Of a stretch of 64,000 nucleotides of DNA, positions 37,771-48,881 are shown in pieces. Position 1 is the stretch's first letter. The number at the start of each line of letters is the position of its first letter. The translations under genes and the position numbers were made by a program. A model generated the notes under the pieces. It saw only the letters and a program-made list of their open reading frames with translations, was not told where the DNA came from and did no database searches. Origin of the DNA: Crambe crambe (Eukaryota; Porifera; Demospongiae; Poecilosclerida; Crambeidae); contig OZ004585.1 of the NCBI GenBank assembly GCA_963924555.1, positions 3,423,488 to 3,487,487 of the forward strand, in the 5' to 3' direction.

Positions 37771-37987
37771 TGTGGGACTCAGTAGATTTGGGAGTTGGGT
37801 GAAAAGGACTTTGCTAGAGACTCTCCTAAATCTAAATGAATCCCCACCGATAGTACAAATAGCTAGAAATATTAATTTACATCTTAGCACTACAAGAAGA
37901 GTCTCCATCACATCTTGGCTGCAATGAGGGGGGAGGGGTCACCTCCTATAATATAAAAAGGGACCCAGTCCACGAGTTATTTATCAG

Positions 37988-38160
37988 ATATCTAATCACC
38001 TGCTTAATTAGTTGCACTAATTGTCTGTCTCAATTATTTACATCAGCAGGCAGAGCTCTAATTATCTATAAGTGGCATAATTAGTTGCACCAATTGTCTG
38101 TCTCAATTATTTACATTAGCTGGTCTGACTGAGTCAGATTTCTAATTACCTATAAGTGGC
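37988..38160. repeat. Two-copy tandem repeat of about 82 bp
   Basis: The block containing TAATTAGTTGCAC(T/C)AATTG and CTGTCTCAATTATTTACAT appears twice in direct orientation. No coding content. Confidence 0.65.
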
Positions 38161-38411
38161 TGTCTCAATATAATACCCAGGGTTCTGCCCTGATTATAAC
38201 AAGCAGCCTAGCCAGAGAGCAGACTTTAATAATCATTGCTTATTCTAGATATAAATAAGTGGGAATGGCTGCATGTAATGTTCATAAATTTAACAAGACA
38301 GCCTATCCAATTACCATACCCATATATCATGTAATTCAGATTAGAGATGAAAATATGGTGCATGCATGTAGCTATAATTAGTCATCAGAGATATGATTAT
38401 TTATAACTATT

Positions 38412-38470
38412 ATCAGAGAGTATTCTCTATATCGTACTCTCTAAGTAAGGATGGCATGGATCACCCCATT
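38412..38470 (+). repeat. Short interspersed palindromic repeat, copy 4
   Basis: Forward copy: ATCAGAGAGTA, spacer, GTACTCTCTAAGTAAGGATG, then GATCACCCCATT. The spacer is longer than in copy 1. Confidence 0.75.
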
Positions 38471-38674
38471 AAAGTAATATACTTAGTATTTTCTTTCTGC
38501 GCACAAGCGATATATTGCAACGCATGCCAAGCGAAATTAAAATCCTCGAAAAATTTATAATCTAGTTTTGTACTGATATTCACAAAATTTTAATTCCTCG
38601 AAAATATCTACCCATACAGTAAGCTAGACACCTCGACCAATGTATATTCAGAAACCCTCGGGTCCACCCTTGCT

Positions 38675-38746
38675 CCACTGTCAAGTCTTTTCTAATCATC
38701 AGTCCACAGTGATGGACTGATGGTTAGAAAAGACTTTTGACAGTGG
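38675..38746. repeat. 32-bp stem hairpin
   Basis: The arm CCACTGTCAAGTCTTTTCTA and onward to CAGTCCA pairs with TGGACTGATGGTTAGAAAAG and onward to CAGTGG. The loop is six bases, with one G-U type change and two extra T. Candidates are a small-RNA precursor or a MITE remnant. Confidence 0.6.
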
Positions 38747-38801
38747 CAGCTTGAGTCCATCATCGTTCAAATTTCTATATTGCGTTACTGGTATTCAATT
38801 G

Positions 38802-38869
38802 AGTGGCAGCTTCTGCCCCACTTAAGCCATGACAAATCCTGTTGCTTAGGTGGCAGCAGAAGCTGCCAC
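38802..38869. repeat. Second hairpin next to the first
   Basis: GTGGCAGCTTCTG pairs with CAGAAGCTGCCAC, and CACTTAAGC pairs with GCTTAGGTG apart from one wobble; the loop is about 17 bases. It lies only 55 bases from the hairpin ending at 38746 and shares the motif GTGGCAGCTT with it. Confidence 0.6.
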
Positions 38870-39215
38870 ACAAGTCAAATACTCTACACAGATTTAATAA
38901 CCACACTCATATCCTGACTTAGAGCACTCCTGGGAGTAAAGTAGGTTTGGAATTTACACACAACCATCCCCATTTGTCACTTTATTTCTTTTTTCCCCTT
39001 CTTTATAGTATTTTATAGCATCTATGCCCCCCTGGATCCCACTAAATAAAGCTGGTTGGCTATACTTAATTTATTAATTAATTCAATTATTATTAAACTT
39101 TTACTGGCTGGCTATAGTTAATTAATTTAATTTTTTGCATGGTATATAAGATGATGCATTAGTCTTCTAGGTCAGTCAGCCCAGCAAGTGATCGTCCATC
39201 TACTACTATAGCTTA

Positions 39216-41599
39216 ATGGGTGATACAGAAGCCACTAGCAGTTCACAAAGCAGCCAGCAATCACCACTCATAATGGCAACTAGCAGTTCACAGAACAGCC
39301 AGCAATCACCTAATAGTAGCCTCGTAATGGGTGATAAAGGAGATACCAAAAGTTCACAGAGCAGCCAGCAGAATGAAACCATGGTAAGTGGATATAGTTA
39401 CTGCTGTCGAGAGTACATTTCATATTCTTCAGTAAACTGAGGAATCTCATGTACATGCAGGCACCATTCTTTGTAAATTGGGAGAATCCTGCAATCGGGA
39501 CTGTTAATCTTCGAGATGGATCCAAAAGTGATGCTAAAGGTGATTTTGCTATAAAGCTTGATAAGCTAATCGAAGCTGGAAAAAAAAACTGGATACATAG
39601 CAACTGTGAAAAGAGCTATTGATTGCATTGAGAGGTAAATTAAGTAAAGCGAAAAAGATGCTTTTATAAATTATTAATTTTATTGATAAAGAAAGACTCT
39701 TGCTAAAATGTTAACCATTGCTTGTCTACTTTTGTCTGTAGAAAGTGTTTTTTCACAATGGAATCGACTTCATTTAAGTCAAGATTCATGGCTAATATAA
39801 ATAATTCATTTGGGAGTGGAGGAATGTCCCTGGCACTGAATGAAAGCCAATTTTCATCTTTTATACAATTCCTTAAAAAAGATGGGCTGCCAATAAAGAA
39901 GGCAGTACAAATAATAGGACTGCAGAAAGATGAAAAAGTGTGGGTTTTGGGAGAAGATTTACACTTAGACACGAATGGTGATATCATTGAAGAAAGCAAT
40001 CGTACTTACACTTGGCTGAATGAAATATGTGAAGGATTGTCTAGCATGAGAATAGAAGAGGTTCTTCCGAAGATAAAATTACCTCTTGATACATCTGTGT
40101 TACACAGGTAATTAGCACCACAGTAATGTAGGTTAGGAATATCTTTTGAGCGTGTGTGCATGCAAGTACATGCAGTCACATGTTATGCAAAAAATAAGGG
40201 TTTTTAAATTTAAACTGACATTAATTTTCACACAGGCTGGTCGAGTTGCTACAGACGGTGATGAAGCATAACTTTATTCCATCTTTAATTTTAATTGCTG
40301 GTGCAGTATTATCTCTTCATTATGTCACAATAACGAAGACTACTGGCTGCCCTATAGTGATTGCAGAGGGCATGTCACAGACTGGAAAATCCACCGCTCT
40401 ACGCATTGCACTTGCACTTATAGGTAACAAATTATGATTTCTTATCTCCAGCACTAATGTGTATGCAGAAGATATAGCTGATCGATGCTACATGTCTCCT
40501 TAGCAATATAATGTTAAAGCTTGTTATTTAGTAAGCTAGTTAAGCAGTGCCTGGCCAGCCTAGTACATGGATGGGTTACCCCATGGAAAGGCTGGTGTAA
40601 GTGGAATGGTGGTGAGTTGGTAGTTGTGTCCACTGAGCTCCACCCCTCAATTGAGATAGGAGGTGTCTCTGACACTGCATCCTTCGAAAGAGATGTAAAA
40701 CCATTGGTCATAGGGGGCCTAGCCTATGGCTATACCTATACCATCGCCTCCCATTGAAATGTTTTTACTCTACAGGTATGTCAAGAGATGCAATTTACGA
40801 AAAATTTACAAATTGCTTCATATTGGAGAGGGCTGCAGCATCGACGTTACCTTTCGGAATTGATGATCCAAATGATAAATCCAACAAAGGAAGTAACTTA
40901 AATGAGATTTTAGTTGACCTGTACAACCAGGGAAAGACAGGCTCTCTGAGGAGAACCACTCTGATTCCAAAATCTATACCTATAGTGGCAACGAACTATA
41001 AACTGAACCAAGATGAAAGGTTTGTAGCATTAATCCATGTATAAAATAATTATGAGAATTATCTGTATTAACAGAGTGCAATCAAGAGTGTGTGTGATCC
41101 CATTTAAAAAGCCGCCAATTGCGCCAAATAATGATGAAGATTCATTTGATGAGTTAGATGAAATGCTATTGAATGGAGACTTGTCATCTACATGCGGCTG
41201 GGCCATTCAAGTGAAGACAGTACTTGAGGACAGAGAACAGTTTAAGCTAATAAAAAAAGGGTTGAGATCTTTTGAAGGTCGCTCAGTCCTTAATTGGACG
41301 TATTTATTGATGTGCTTAAAAGAAGTAAGAAATACTAAGGCTTATTTAGTTACGTATGTACTTTATTGAACTTGCAGCTATTGCTTAAAGCCGGATTTCC
41401 AGACATGATTGATACAGCAAATGAATTTATTTGCGACCTACATGCAGACTCCAAATCCTTTCCAGCACAAACAGCCACAGAAGATGCTGATGTTATTCAT
41501 CAGACAATAGATGAAGTGATTGATACGTGCTCCCAACAACCTGTTTCTAAGGTTAGCTTAAGGGATTGCCTAAGTGGGTCACACAGTAAAACAATATGA
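39216..41599 (+). CDS. P-loop NTPase-like protein, seven exons, one apparent frameshift
   Basis: Exons 39216-39383, 39461-39634, 39742-40107, 40236-40433, 40776-41019, 41075-41324 and 41378-41599 join in consistent phase, except that exon 2 needs one base fewer in its run of nine A (39580-39588) to read GYIATVKRAIDCIER into exon 3. The N-terminus is Ser/Gln-rich with three SSSQ-type repeats. Exon 4 has a hydrophobic strand and Walker A (EGMSQTGKSTAL). Exon 5 has LPFGIDDP (Walker B-like) and IPIVATNYK (sensor-like strand). Exon 6 begins RVQSRVCVIPF, a possible arginine-finger region. The family is unclear; it may be AAA or DUF927-like. The frameshift may be a sequence error or a real lesion. 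Confidence 0.65.
40530..40757 (+). mobile_element. 5S rRNA-derived SINE in an intron
   Basis: AAGCTAGTTAAGCAG and then TAGTACATGGATGGGTTACC match the internal-promoter half of metazoan 5S rRNA (AAGCTAAGCAG ... TAGTACTTGGATGGG). A non-5S body follows to about 40757. Only the 3' half of 5S is represented, so it is a SINE relic and not a 5S gene. It lies between exons 4 and 5 of the P-loop gene. Confidence 0.6.
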
Positions 41600-42949
41600 A
41601 TCAGCTGTCTGGTTCACCTCAATATGTATGCATAGTGCTTGCTGTCTATCCGTTCACCTCATTATGTATGCATAGTGCATGCTGTCTATCTGTTCACCTC
41701 AATATGTATGCATAGAGTACACAGTGTATGACAGCAGTGGAACCTCCCAAGGACTGCCCGATTATGGACTCCTCAAAATTAAGCACTCCAGTACCTTTAA
41801 GTGGGCATGGTCCTTAAGGTTACGGTCTACACTTGTCCCAATAATTAACGAGGCGGGTAGTTGTACTAGCTATGAGATGCTACAGTCAAAAAAAATATCT
41901 AACACATCATGCAGGTATTGGAGTACATTCTGATGTGTTAGATATGTTGGATCCATATCAGTGGGATGAAACTGTATTTTTTGACTGAAGACAACCTAAC
42001 AGCCATACAACCATCTCCATGACCTTAGGACTGTATTAACACTTGGACACATGAAACATTCAATTCAATCAATAACTTAGACTTACTCACCTTGATTCAA
42101 TCAACAGCTCACACATGCTACCATATATGATCATCATTCAATCACTATCAAACTATACTGTTGTATCATTCAGTCAGTCCTGTTGTGATTTTGCCAAGTC
42201 TACATGAAAAATCTTTCCTCTCTTCCAGTTACCTGGGTGAATAGCTAGTCGTGTTAGCGCAGAACTTTGGGCTCATTGCGAAGAACCCACAACACCCGCC
42301 TCGCTAATTATTGGGACAACTGTAGACCGTAACCTTCTTTTGCTTGCTGTGTAGCCACAATGATATCAAATTTGCTCTTACTTATCTATCAAGATATTTG
42401 CCCACACTGGTCGACAGTTTGGCCACTACTTGGTTCTACATATCAGTGATGGTTTTGATCGTCCAAAGGGACACCATTAAATAAATATTTATAAAGTGGG
42501 CATGGCAAAATAGATTGCTCAAGAATTCTGGGCACGACACGAAATACAGGGGCGGACCCTCACTAATCCCAATAGCCTTGGGACACAGAGCCCTTTTGGA
42601 TTAGTGAATACATACAGTTTGAATGGAGCACTTTCTAATTTCCATTCAAAATAGCCCTAAAATTTATGGCTATTTGGATATGTGAAGGTTCGGATCAAAG
42701 GGGTTCAGATTAGTGCACATGCCAACCATCCAGACTTCCCAGGGGATTAGGAGACCCAGGAAACAACAGAAAAACCCAGGGAACACATTTTCATTATCAT
42801 GCCTAGGTGCTCTTTAATAGGTTAGATGATTATATGCATCTGAGATACATCAACATTAAATTTTAATAATTTCATTAATTCAAATCCAAGGAAAAAACAG
42901 TATCTCAGATCCAGAGAAGTGGCTTATGTAGCTAGTGTATTGCAGTGTT

Positions 42950-44125
42950 TTCACAGGGCACCACAGGCACAAGGCAGCATGGCACCAAGGACATGTACAT
43001 AAGTACTATGGACACTAGAGGCACACAGACACCCAGATGCAGCATGAATACTAAATGTGACACCACAGTGATACTAAGGCACCATGCCACCAAGGACAAA
43101 AATGTGACACTAAGGCATTGGACACCAGAGGCACCAAGGGCACATAGACACAGTGCTGTGATACTTTACTCCATGGACACCAGAGGCACCCTTGACACCT
43201 GGCAACAAAGGCATCCTTGACACTGTGACACTATGGCACCAAAGCACCCTTGATACCAGTGGCACCATGACACCCTTGACACCATGACACTAGAGACCAT
43301 GGCACCACAGGAACCCTTGACACCGTGACACTAAAGCCCCGTTTATACGGGGGCTCTAACCCGGATTCGACCCGGATTCACTTCGCGTGTGAATGGTGCC
43401 AACTCGGATTCCAATCCGGGTAGCCCAACCCACATCAATTAGGTGGATTGGAATCCGGATTGAATCTCAACCTGGGTTGGGTGCGCGTGTAAACACGGCT
43501 TAAGACTCCTAAGCACCAGTGACACTATGGCACCAAGACACCACAGGCACCCTGACACTAGAGGCACTAAGGCTCCTAAGCACCAGTGACACTATGGCAC
43601 CAAGGCACCCTTGACACCGTGACACTAGAGGCACTAAGGCTCCTAAGCACCAGTGACACTATGGCACCAAGGCACCCTTGACACCGTGACACTAGAGGCA
43701 CTAAGGCTCCTAAGCACCAGTGACACTATGGCACCAAGGCACCACAGGCACCCTTGACACCGTGACACTAGAGGCACTAAGACTCTAAGCACCAGTGACA
43801 CTATGGCACCACAGGCACCCTTGACACCGTGACACTACAGGCACTAAGACCAGTGATACTATGGCACCAAGGCACCACAGACACCCTTGACACCATGACA
43901 CTAGAGGCACTAAGGCTCCTAAGGACCAGTGACACTATGGCACCACAGGCACCCTGACACTAGAGGCACTAAGGCTCCTAAGCACCAGTGACACTATGGC
44001 ACCAAGGCACCCTTGACACCGTGACACTAGAGGCACTAAGGCTCCTAAACACCAGTGACACTATGGCACCACAGGCACCCTTGACACCGTGACACTAGAG
44101 GCACTAAGGCTCCAGAGCACCAGTA
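42950..44125 (+). repeat. 67-bp minisatellite (GACACC/GGCACC type)
   Basis: The clean part (43505-44125) is a tandem array of about 67 bp: CACCAGTGACACTATGGCAC, CAAGGCACCCTTGACACC, GTGACACTAGAGGCACTAAG, GCTCCTAAG, with insertions of a CACAGGCAC module. The 5' part is more degenerate. No plausible protein spans it. Confidence 0.85.
43335..43500. mobile_element. 166-bp MITE inserted in the minisatellite
   Basis: The ends AGCCCCGTTTATACGG and CGTGTAAACACGGCT are inverted repeats and both sides carry TAA (43332-43334, 43501-43503), a 3-bp duplication of the PIF/Harbinger type. Inner segments (CCCGGATTC / GGATTGGAATCCGG) repeat in both directions. Confidence 0.7.
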
Positions 44126-45519
44126 AAAATTATCTTACCTATCATGCAGATCTGACACATGCTGGAGAAAAGGAGGTCAAAGTTCGTTGGATCTCTGGGC
44201 ATAACGTGATTCGTTTTTTTTGTTCTCCCACACATTAAGGCGGGGCTGGTAAGAGACCAAGAAACCTCTAGCTACAAGGTACAGAAATGTTAACCGTAGC
44301 CGTAGATTTAAACATAGGTGGAACTTCAATGGCGTAGATTAAATATTAATTTAGTCTCCTTTGAAAATCCTTTTTGGAGTCAGAAGAAGGTAGAGTTGGG
44401 TTTTATTAGCATACTATAATTAGGAACCATAAGTAGCAGAAATAAGGCAAGTGTTTTAAAAATAGACACATTAGTCTTAAATGACTACACTATAATAGTT
44501 TAATAATATGAATCTGCTGACTTGTATTTTTTTTTTTTTGAACAAGTGTAACAGGCTTTGCTTAATAACCATGTCAAGTTCCACACTGTATGCTTAGAAA
44601 CACAGTGATTAGACTCTTTTCCCTTGAGTATTCTCAATTGGCTGCTAAATACTGTCTAGGGGTGTGGACAGAAAGAATATAAAGTGTAGCTTTGAGATTG
44701 CAGAATGTTTGGGGGTGTCAACGATCACTGATTGGGACTGGACTCACATAGCATGCTCACAGCTATCTGTTATCCAAGTGATGCCCTTTATCTGATAGTC
44801 TCAAATTGTAGTGTGTGCATGTCCCTAGATCATGTGACGATGCTCAGAGCTTTCATGTTGCTATGAAAGAGCCAGTTGTAATCTTTATCCTTTTAATGCA
44901 TACAATGATTTAATCTGTGGTCAAAGGTCAGTCCAGTAGTAATTGCTGACAGCAAAGGACTGAGTAAATAATTTTGTCTTGATATCTTTACATGGTTTTG
45001 TATATTGTTTTTGGTGATGAATTTTATGATGGTTGTTCCTTAAAGGAATAAGACGTAGTAGCCCTCTCCTTTCACAGAAATGTCTGTAAACAATATAGAA
45101 TAACCTGTAATGGACAGTACGGTTAACAGATTAAATTCACACATAGCATTCATGATGTTGCTCTACCAAGTGATAATTCTCTGGCTGTTAGTGCACATGT
45201 GTTATTTTTTGTTGACCAATCTGAAACCTCTGTAATTATACCAACAACATGCCATAAATTAATCTTTTTGTTGAGGACTCGGACCATTTTAGCAGGTCAA
45301 AACAGAGGAATTAGCAGTCAAGATTGTTGTAAAACTTATGATAGGGCTTTGCTATACTTGCAGAATAAGTTGATCACTCGATCTAAAGCCCATTCCTACA
45401 CACACATGTAGGGTATGAAATCTTTACACCATCACTCCAGCTACCTGGGTGTTTAGCTGATGATGGGTATGCTTCCTACACTTATATGAAGAGTGCTGAT
45501 TTGTGTTGTGGTTATATAT

Positions 45520-47007
45520 ATGATGCAGAAGAATTTTATCATGCAAGTCATCACATTTGGATCCCTTCTGTTCATGCTGCTACTGTTTCCATGCATCATT
45601 CAAGCTGGACCAGTGCTCCCTGAACAACCACACACCAGGTCATTTTCTAGGTACGTAAATATAGCCCAACAAAATATGTAACATCCATTCAGTTTAAGAA
45701 TTGAGGTGATTTGGCAGAAGATAGCTATAGCTAAATAGTTGACTAGCTATTGGATCTCGTGCTGGTCTGACTTTAATCATTATTTTTGTGATCATTGGAT
45801 AGGGTTTGATCTATCCTTCTCTTTATCCTTGTAGCTGGTAGGAATGGAAAGTGGACCATTATAATTATTACTTTTAAACAACCTTGGTGATTAAACATCA
45901 TGAATGACATAATTCAAGGATCATAGTGTTTGCATTAACAGATTCCTTCGTGATACTGGTCTTATTCGGTTGCAACGTCAGGATCAGGCAGTGGTCTGTC
46001 AAAATAACACAGACTGTCTTCCAGAAGGAACTGTCTCTGCTCCCTCTGACCTAGTCAGGTGTATAGCAGGTAAGCCACTTTGATAATCAGGAAAGGTCCA
46101 TACTAGTGTGTAAGCTGCAACAATCTTAATGGAAAATCAATAATACTTTGACCACACTAATTTCATATCATAGGTGAATGCATTTGTAACTCGTGCTTCA
46201 TGCATAATGACTCTACCAGCAAGTGCCGTTTGTGCCCTAGTTTTCCTTTCAGTGAGGATGACCAGGAGTGTGCATTAGACAGGAGGAGATCTCAACTTAC
46301 TGCGTTCCTTCTTTCTTTTTTTCTCTCTTCAACTGGAGCAGCCAATTTTTATATTGGAAGAAATGATTTAGGTAAGTAGACTCAAATTTAATACCTCTGT
46401 TGGATTGTGTTGTCATAAGGCTACCTTCTAGTATGCTTCATTTGGGCTAGAAAACTGGTGCCAATAATCGAAAGTTGAATAGCTAGTTACAGAAACTGCT
46501 GGTATAGCTTTTTGGCCCATTGATACTTCGGAAATGGAAAAACTACATGAATAATATCTAATTTTCCCCCAGGTGGTGGACAATTGTTCTTGCTTCTATT
46601 TTTGCTTACATTGTCCTATTCATTGTGCTGCATTCCCTGCTGCTTAGCCTGCTGTGCAGCAAAAGAGGAAATGAAAGGTAACCATTGATGGATTGCATAG
46701 TGCTGGGTATAAGGCTCTAGTGGGTTCTTTCTCAGCTTTTAGATTACATAATATATTATTATCATGATTACTCCTCTCCTTGGTGCTGCAAGGCAGCACC
46801 ACACTTGCAGAGTTGTTAGGTTAGCATGTTCACAACTATTTTAATAATACAGGGAGCATTATTTTCATGACCCTGATGATTATTGTTGTGATCCTTGTTT
46901 TGCTGGCATCGCTTGCATTAATGGGATGGTGGATTGCTGACATTGTCATATTTGCTACCAATCAACGTCTCTCTAGCGATGGATGTGTTCTTCAACCAAA
47001 TCTTTAA
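45520..47007 (+). CDS. TM2-like membrane protein, paralogue A
   Basis: Exons 45520-45650, 45942-46069, 46174-46371, 46573-46677 and 46853-47007, with phases 2, 1, 1, 1. A signal peptide (MMQKNFIMQVITFGSLLFML onward) is followed by a lumenal part with a CQNNTDC pair and a CICNSC...CRLC knot. The first TM2-like helix carries FLSSTGAANFYIG, the next exon is a Cys-rich helix, and the last has a hydrophobic helix ending WWIADIVIF and the tail GCVLQPNL. TM2 proteins usually have a DRF motif at the first turn; here it is ANF. Two paralogues lie at 50118-52525 and 54260-59143. Function unknown. Confidence 0.75.
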
Positions 47008-47537
47008 AGTACCAGATGTATAAAAAATGTGTGATGAACCTCGTTATAATTATCGATGTACACTATTATGTATTTTTTTAACTTTATTGAGATCTTGATC
47101 TTTTTTTTTTGTATAGCTACTACAATAATGTGATCATAATATGAGAAGTATGCCCTTGGAAACTGTAGATAACTTTAAACCCACAGCAGTAACATAATTA
47201 TAGAGATCATAGCTCAATTGTTTCCTCTCTGGGTGGTGTTTTTGACACAATATCTCAAACAACTGATGATAAAGGAAAGATATCGAGTGCTGGACCAGGA
47301 AAATATCTTAAATAAACAAGGAAATATAAGTAGCGTCTCTTAAAATAATGTTTGCTACTGTAGTGTCTTCTGCAAAGTAGGTACCACATTATGGTACTGC
47401 TGTGCAGTACTATATTGGGTGTATGAATAGGAAAATGAAAGAATAACTTGATTTGCCTCACTCACAGTTGCTACTGATAGGAGGAAATGGAATTCCTCTG
47501 ATACACACAGAACAGGAAATAAGGAATTGGGCTCTTG

Positions 47538-47545
47538 TATATAAA
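47538..47545 (+). promoter_or_regulatory. TATA box
   Basis: TATATAAA lies 50 bases before the ATG at 47595. It overlaps the apparent upstream extension of the frame, so that extension is promoter and 5' UTR, not protein. Confidence 0.55.
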
Positions 47546-47594
47546 GCAACCAGCTTCACCAGCAGTGAACAATCGGTGGCGTGATTCATCAATA

Positions 47595-48881
47595 ATGGGT
47601 CCACTGATATATCTTTTGTTGATTATAAGCCTGCAAGCAGTTTCTTCCAGTCCCTTATCAAATGGTCGCCACAGATATAATGATGTATCACTTGCAAAGC
47701 TTTCATCTAACCTAGATTCGCTACGGGATGAGTTAGAACAGAGCATTACAAAAGATGAAGTGGACAGTTCAAGTGATAAAAAACTCGAGGTTCAACATCA
47801 AGACCATGTTAAGAAAGAGACTGAGCCTGAATCACTCAATCAAGATGATACTGAAAAGCCAAAGGACAAAGATAACTTAAAAATTCAGCATGCAGATGAT
47901 ACCCCAAACAGTGCTTCACAAGAATATCAAAAAGATGATACCATTGATGACAGCACGGTCCAAGCATGGGATGATGGTGAACAGGCTGATGGAGTTGTGC
48001 AAAATGACAACAAGGAAGATGAAGATGACGAAGAGGATGACGGAGTCATGCAGAATGATGAAGATGATGATGATGAAGATGATGATGAAGAGGAAGATGC
48101 AGCTATGCAAGATAGTGATGAAGAGGAAGATGTAGATGACGAAGATGATGATGAAAAGGAAGATGCAGGTATGCAAGATGATGAAGATGACAATGAAGAT
48201 GCAGATATGCAAGATGAAGATGATGAAGATGCAGGTATGCAAGATGATGATGAAGAGGAAAATGGAGCCATGCAAGATGATGAAGACGAAACTTTGCAAG
48301 ATGGTGATGATGAAAAGGAGGACAATACAGAAGTGAATATGATTCAAGATGACCAAAAATTTGAAGATGACCAACAAGATGATAAAGTTAGTGCATACGA
48401 TCTTGCAAAAATAATGGACGAAGATGCAATTGAAAATGCCTTGAAAAGGGACACAAAAGAACTTAAAAAGTATGAAAAAATGGATAAAGAGATAAATAAA
48501 ATAATGAAAGACCTGGATAATATGAAACAAGGAGGGGTAAACCTAAATGATCAAGATGACCAAAATGTTGACGAAATGGATGATGATGCTACCACTCAGA
48601 GAAGCCGTAGACGTAGGACTCAAGGAAGACGTAGGACTCGAGGAAGAGGTTATAAAAACCGAAATCCTCTATGTAAGCCACCTCCTATTCCTCGTCCTCC
48701 TCCTCGTTCTCCTTCACCTTGTCCCAGCACAAGAGGAATAAGACGTAGAAGTGGCTACAGACGTGTAGGTATACCTGGAGGCAGACGTGGAATGAGACGT
48801 GGAAGCCGACGTGGAAGCAGACGTGTAATGAGGCGTGGAGGCAGACGTCGCTCTAGGCGTAGAGGCAGGGGTCGACGTTGA
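47595..48881 (+). CDS. Secreted protein with acidic block and Arg-rich tail
   Basis: Intronless, 428 residues from the second in-frame start. That start is chosen because it begins a good signal peptide (MGPLIYLLLIISLQAVSSS) and sits downstream of a TATA box. Residues about 138-262 are almost pure Asp/Glu, punctuated by MQD or MQN at uneven spacing (10-22). Residues about 263-330 are mixed and probably helical, 361-376 are proline-rich with two Cys, and 336-428 are Arg/Gly/Ser-rich (RRGSRRGSRR type). The opposite charges suggest self-association or binding to mineral or polyanions. It recalls charged matrix proteins, but no homology is recognised. The acidic DNA creates long antisense frames that I do not regard as genes. 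Confidence 0.75.
   Translation: MGPLIYLLLIISLQAVSSSPLSNGRHRYNDVSLAKLSSNLDSLRDELEQSITKDEVDSSSDKKLEVQHQDHVKKETEPESLNQDDTEKPKDKDNLKIQHADDTPNSASQEYQKDDTIDDSTVQAWDDGEQADGVVQNDNKEDEDDEEDDGVMQNDEDDDDEDDDEEEDAAMQDSDEEEDVDDEDDDEKEDAGMQDDEDDNEDADMQDEDDEDAGMQDDDEEENGAMQDDEDETLQDGDDEKEDNTEVNMIQDDQKFEDDQQDDKVSAYDLAKIMDEDAIENALKRDTKELKKYEKMDKEINKIMKDLDNMKQGGVNLNDQDDQNVDEMDDDATTQRSRRRRTQGRRRTRGRGYKNRNPLCKPPPIPRPPPRSPSPCPSTRGIRRRSGYRRVGIPGGRRGMRRGSRRGSRRVMRRGGRRRSRRRGRGRR

Larger units (their letters stand above)
33935..39215. other. Gene-poor region with promoter-like island and hairpins
   Basis: No protein gene is supported. The small frames at 34596-34874, 34896-35144 and 35111-35425 are low-complexity or overlap repeats. 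The region holds ETS/CRE and NRF1-type sites (34.4-35.1 kb), two palindromic-repeat copies, MITE-like fragments, a tandem duplication and several strong hairpins, each listed separately. Confidence 0.55.
41600..45519. other. Intergenic region, repeat-rich
   Basis: Contains a short direct repeat of CACCTCA(A/T)TATGTATGCATA (41612, 41656, 41695), a CAGTGGAACCTC element fragment at 41733, and the minisatellite 42950-44125 with an inserted element. No gene is supported between 44126 and 45519. Confidence 0.5.

Noticed and set aside
40521-40757. 78-residue open frame
   Set aside because: It lies within the 5S-derived SINE in an intron.
42945-43220. Open frame rich in Thr/Arg/His
   Set aside because: It reads through the degenerate part of the GACACC minisatellite.
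47916-48530. Long minus-strand frames of Ile/Phe/His-rich and Ser-rich residues opposite the acidic gene
   Set aside because: They are the antisense reading of a GAT/GAA-rich coding repeat; no signal, splice or domain evidence supports them.
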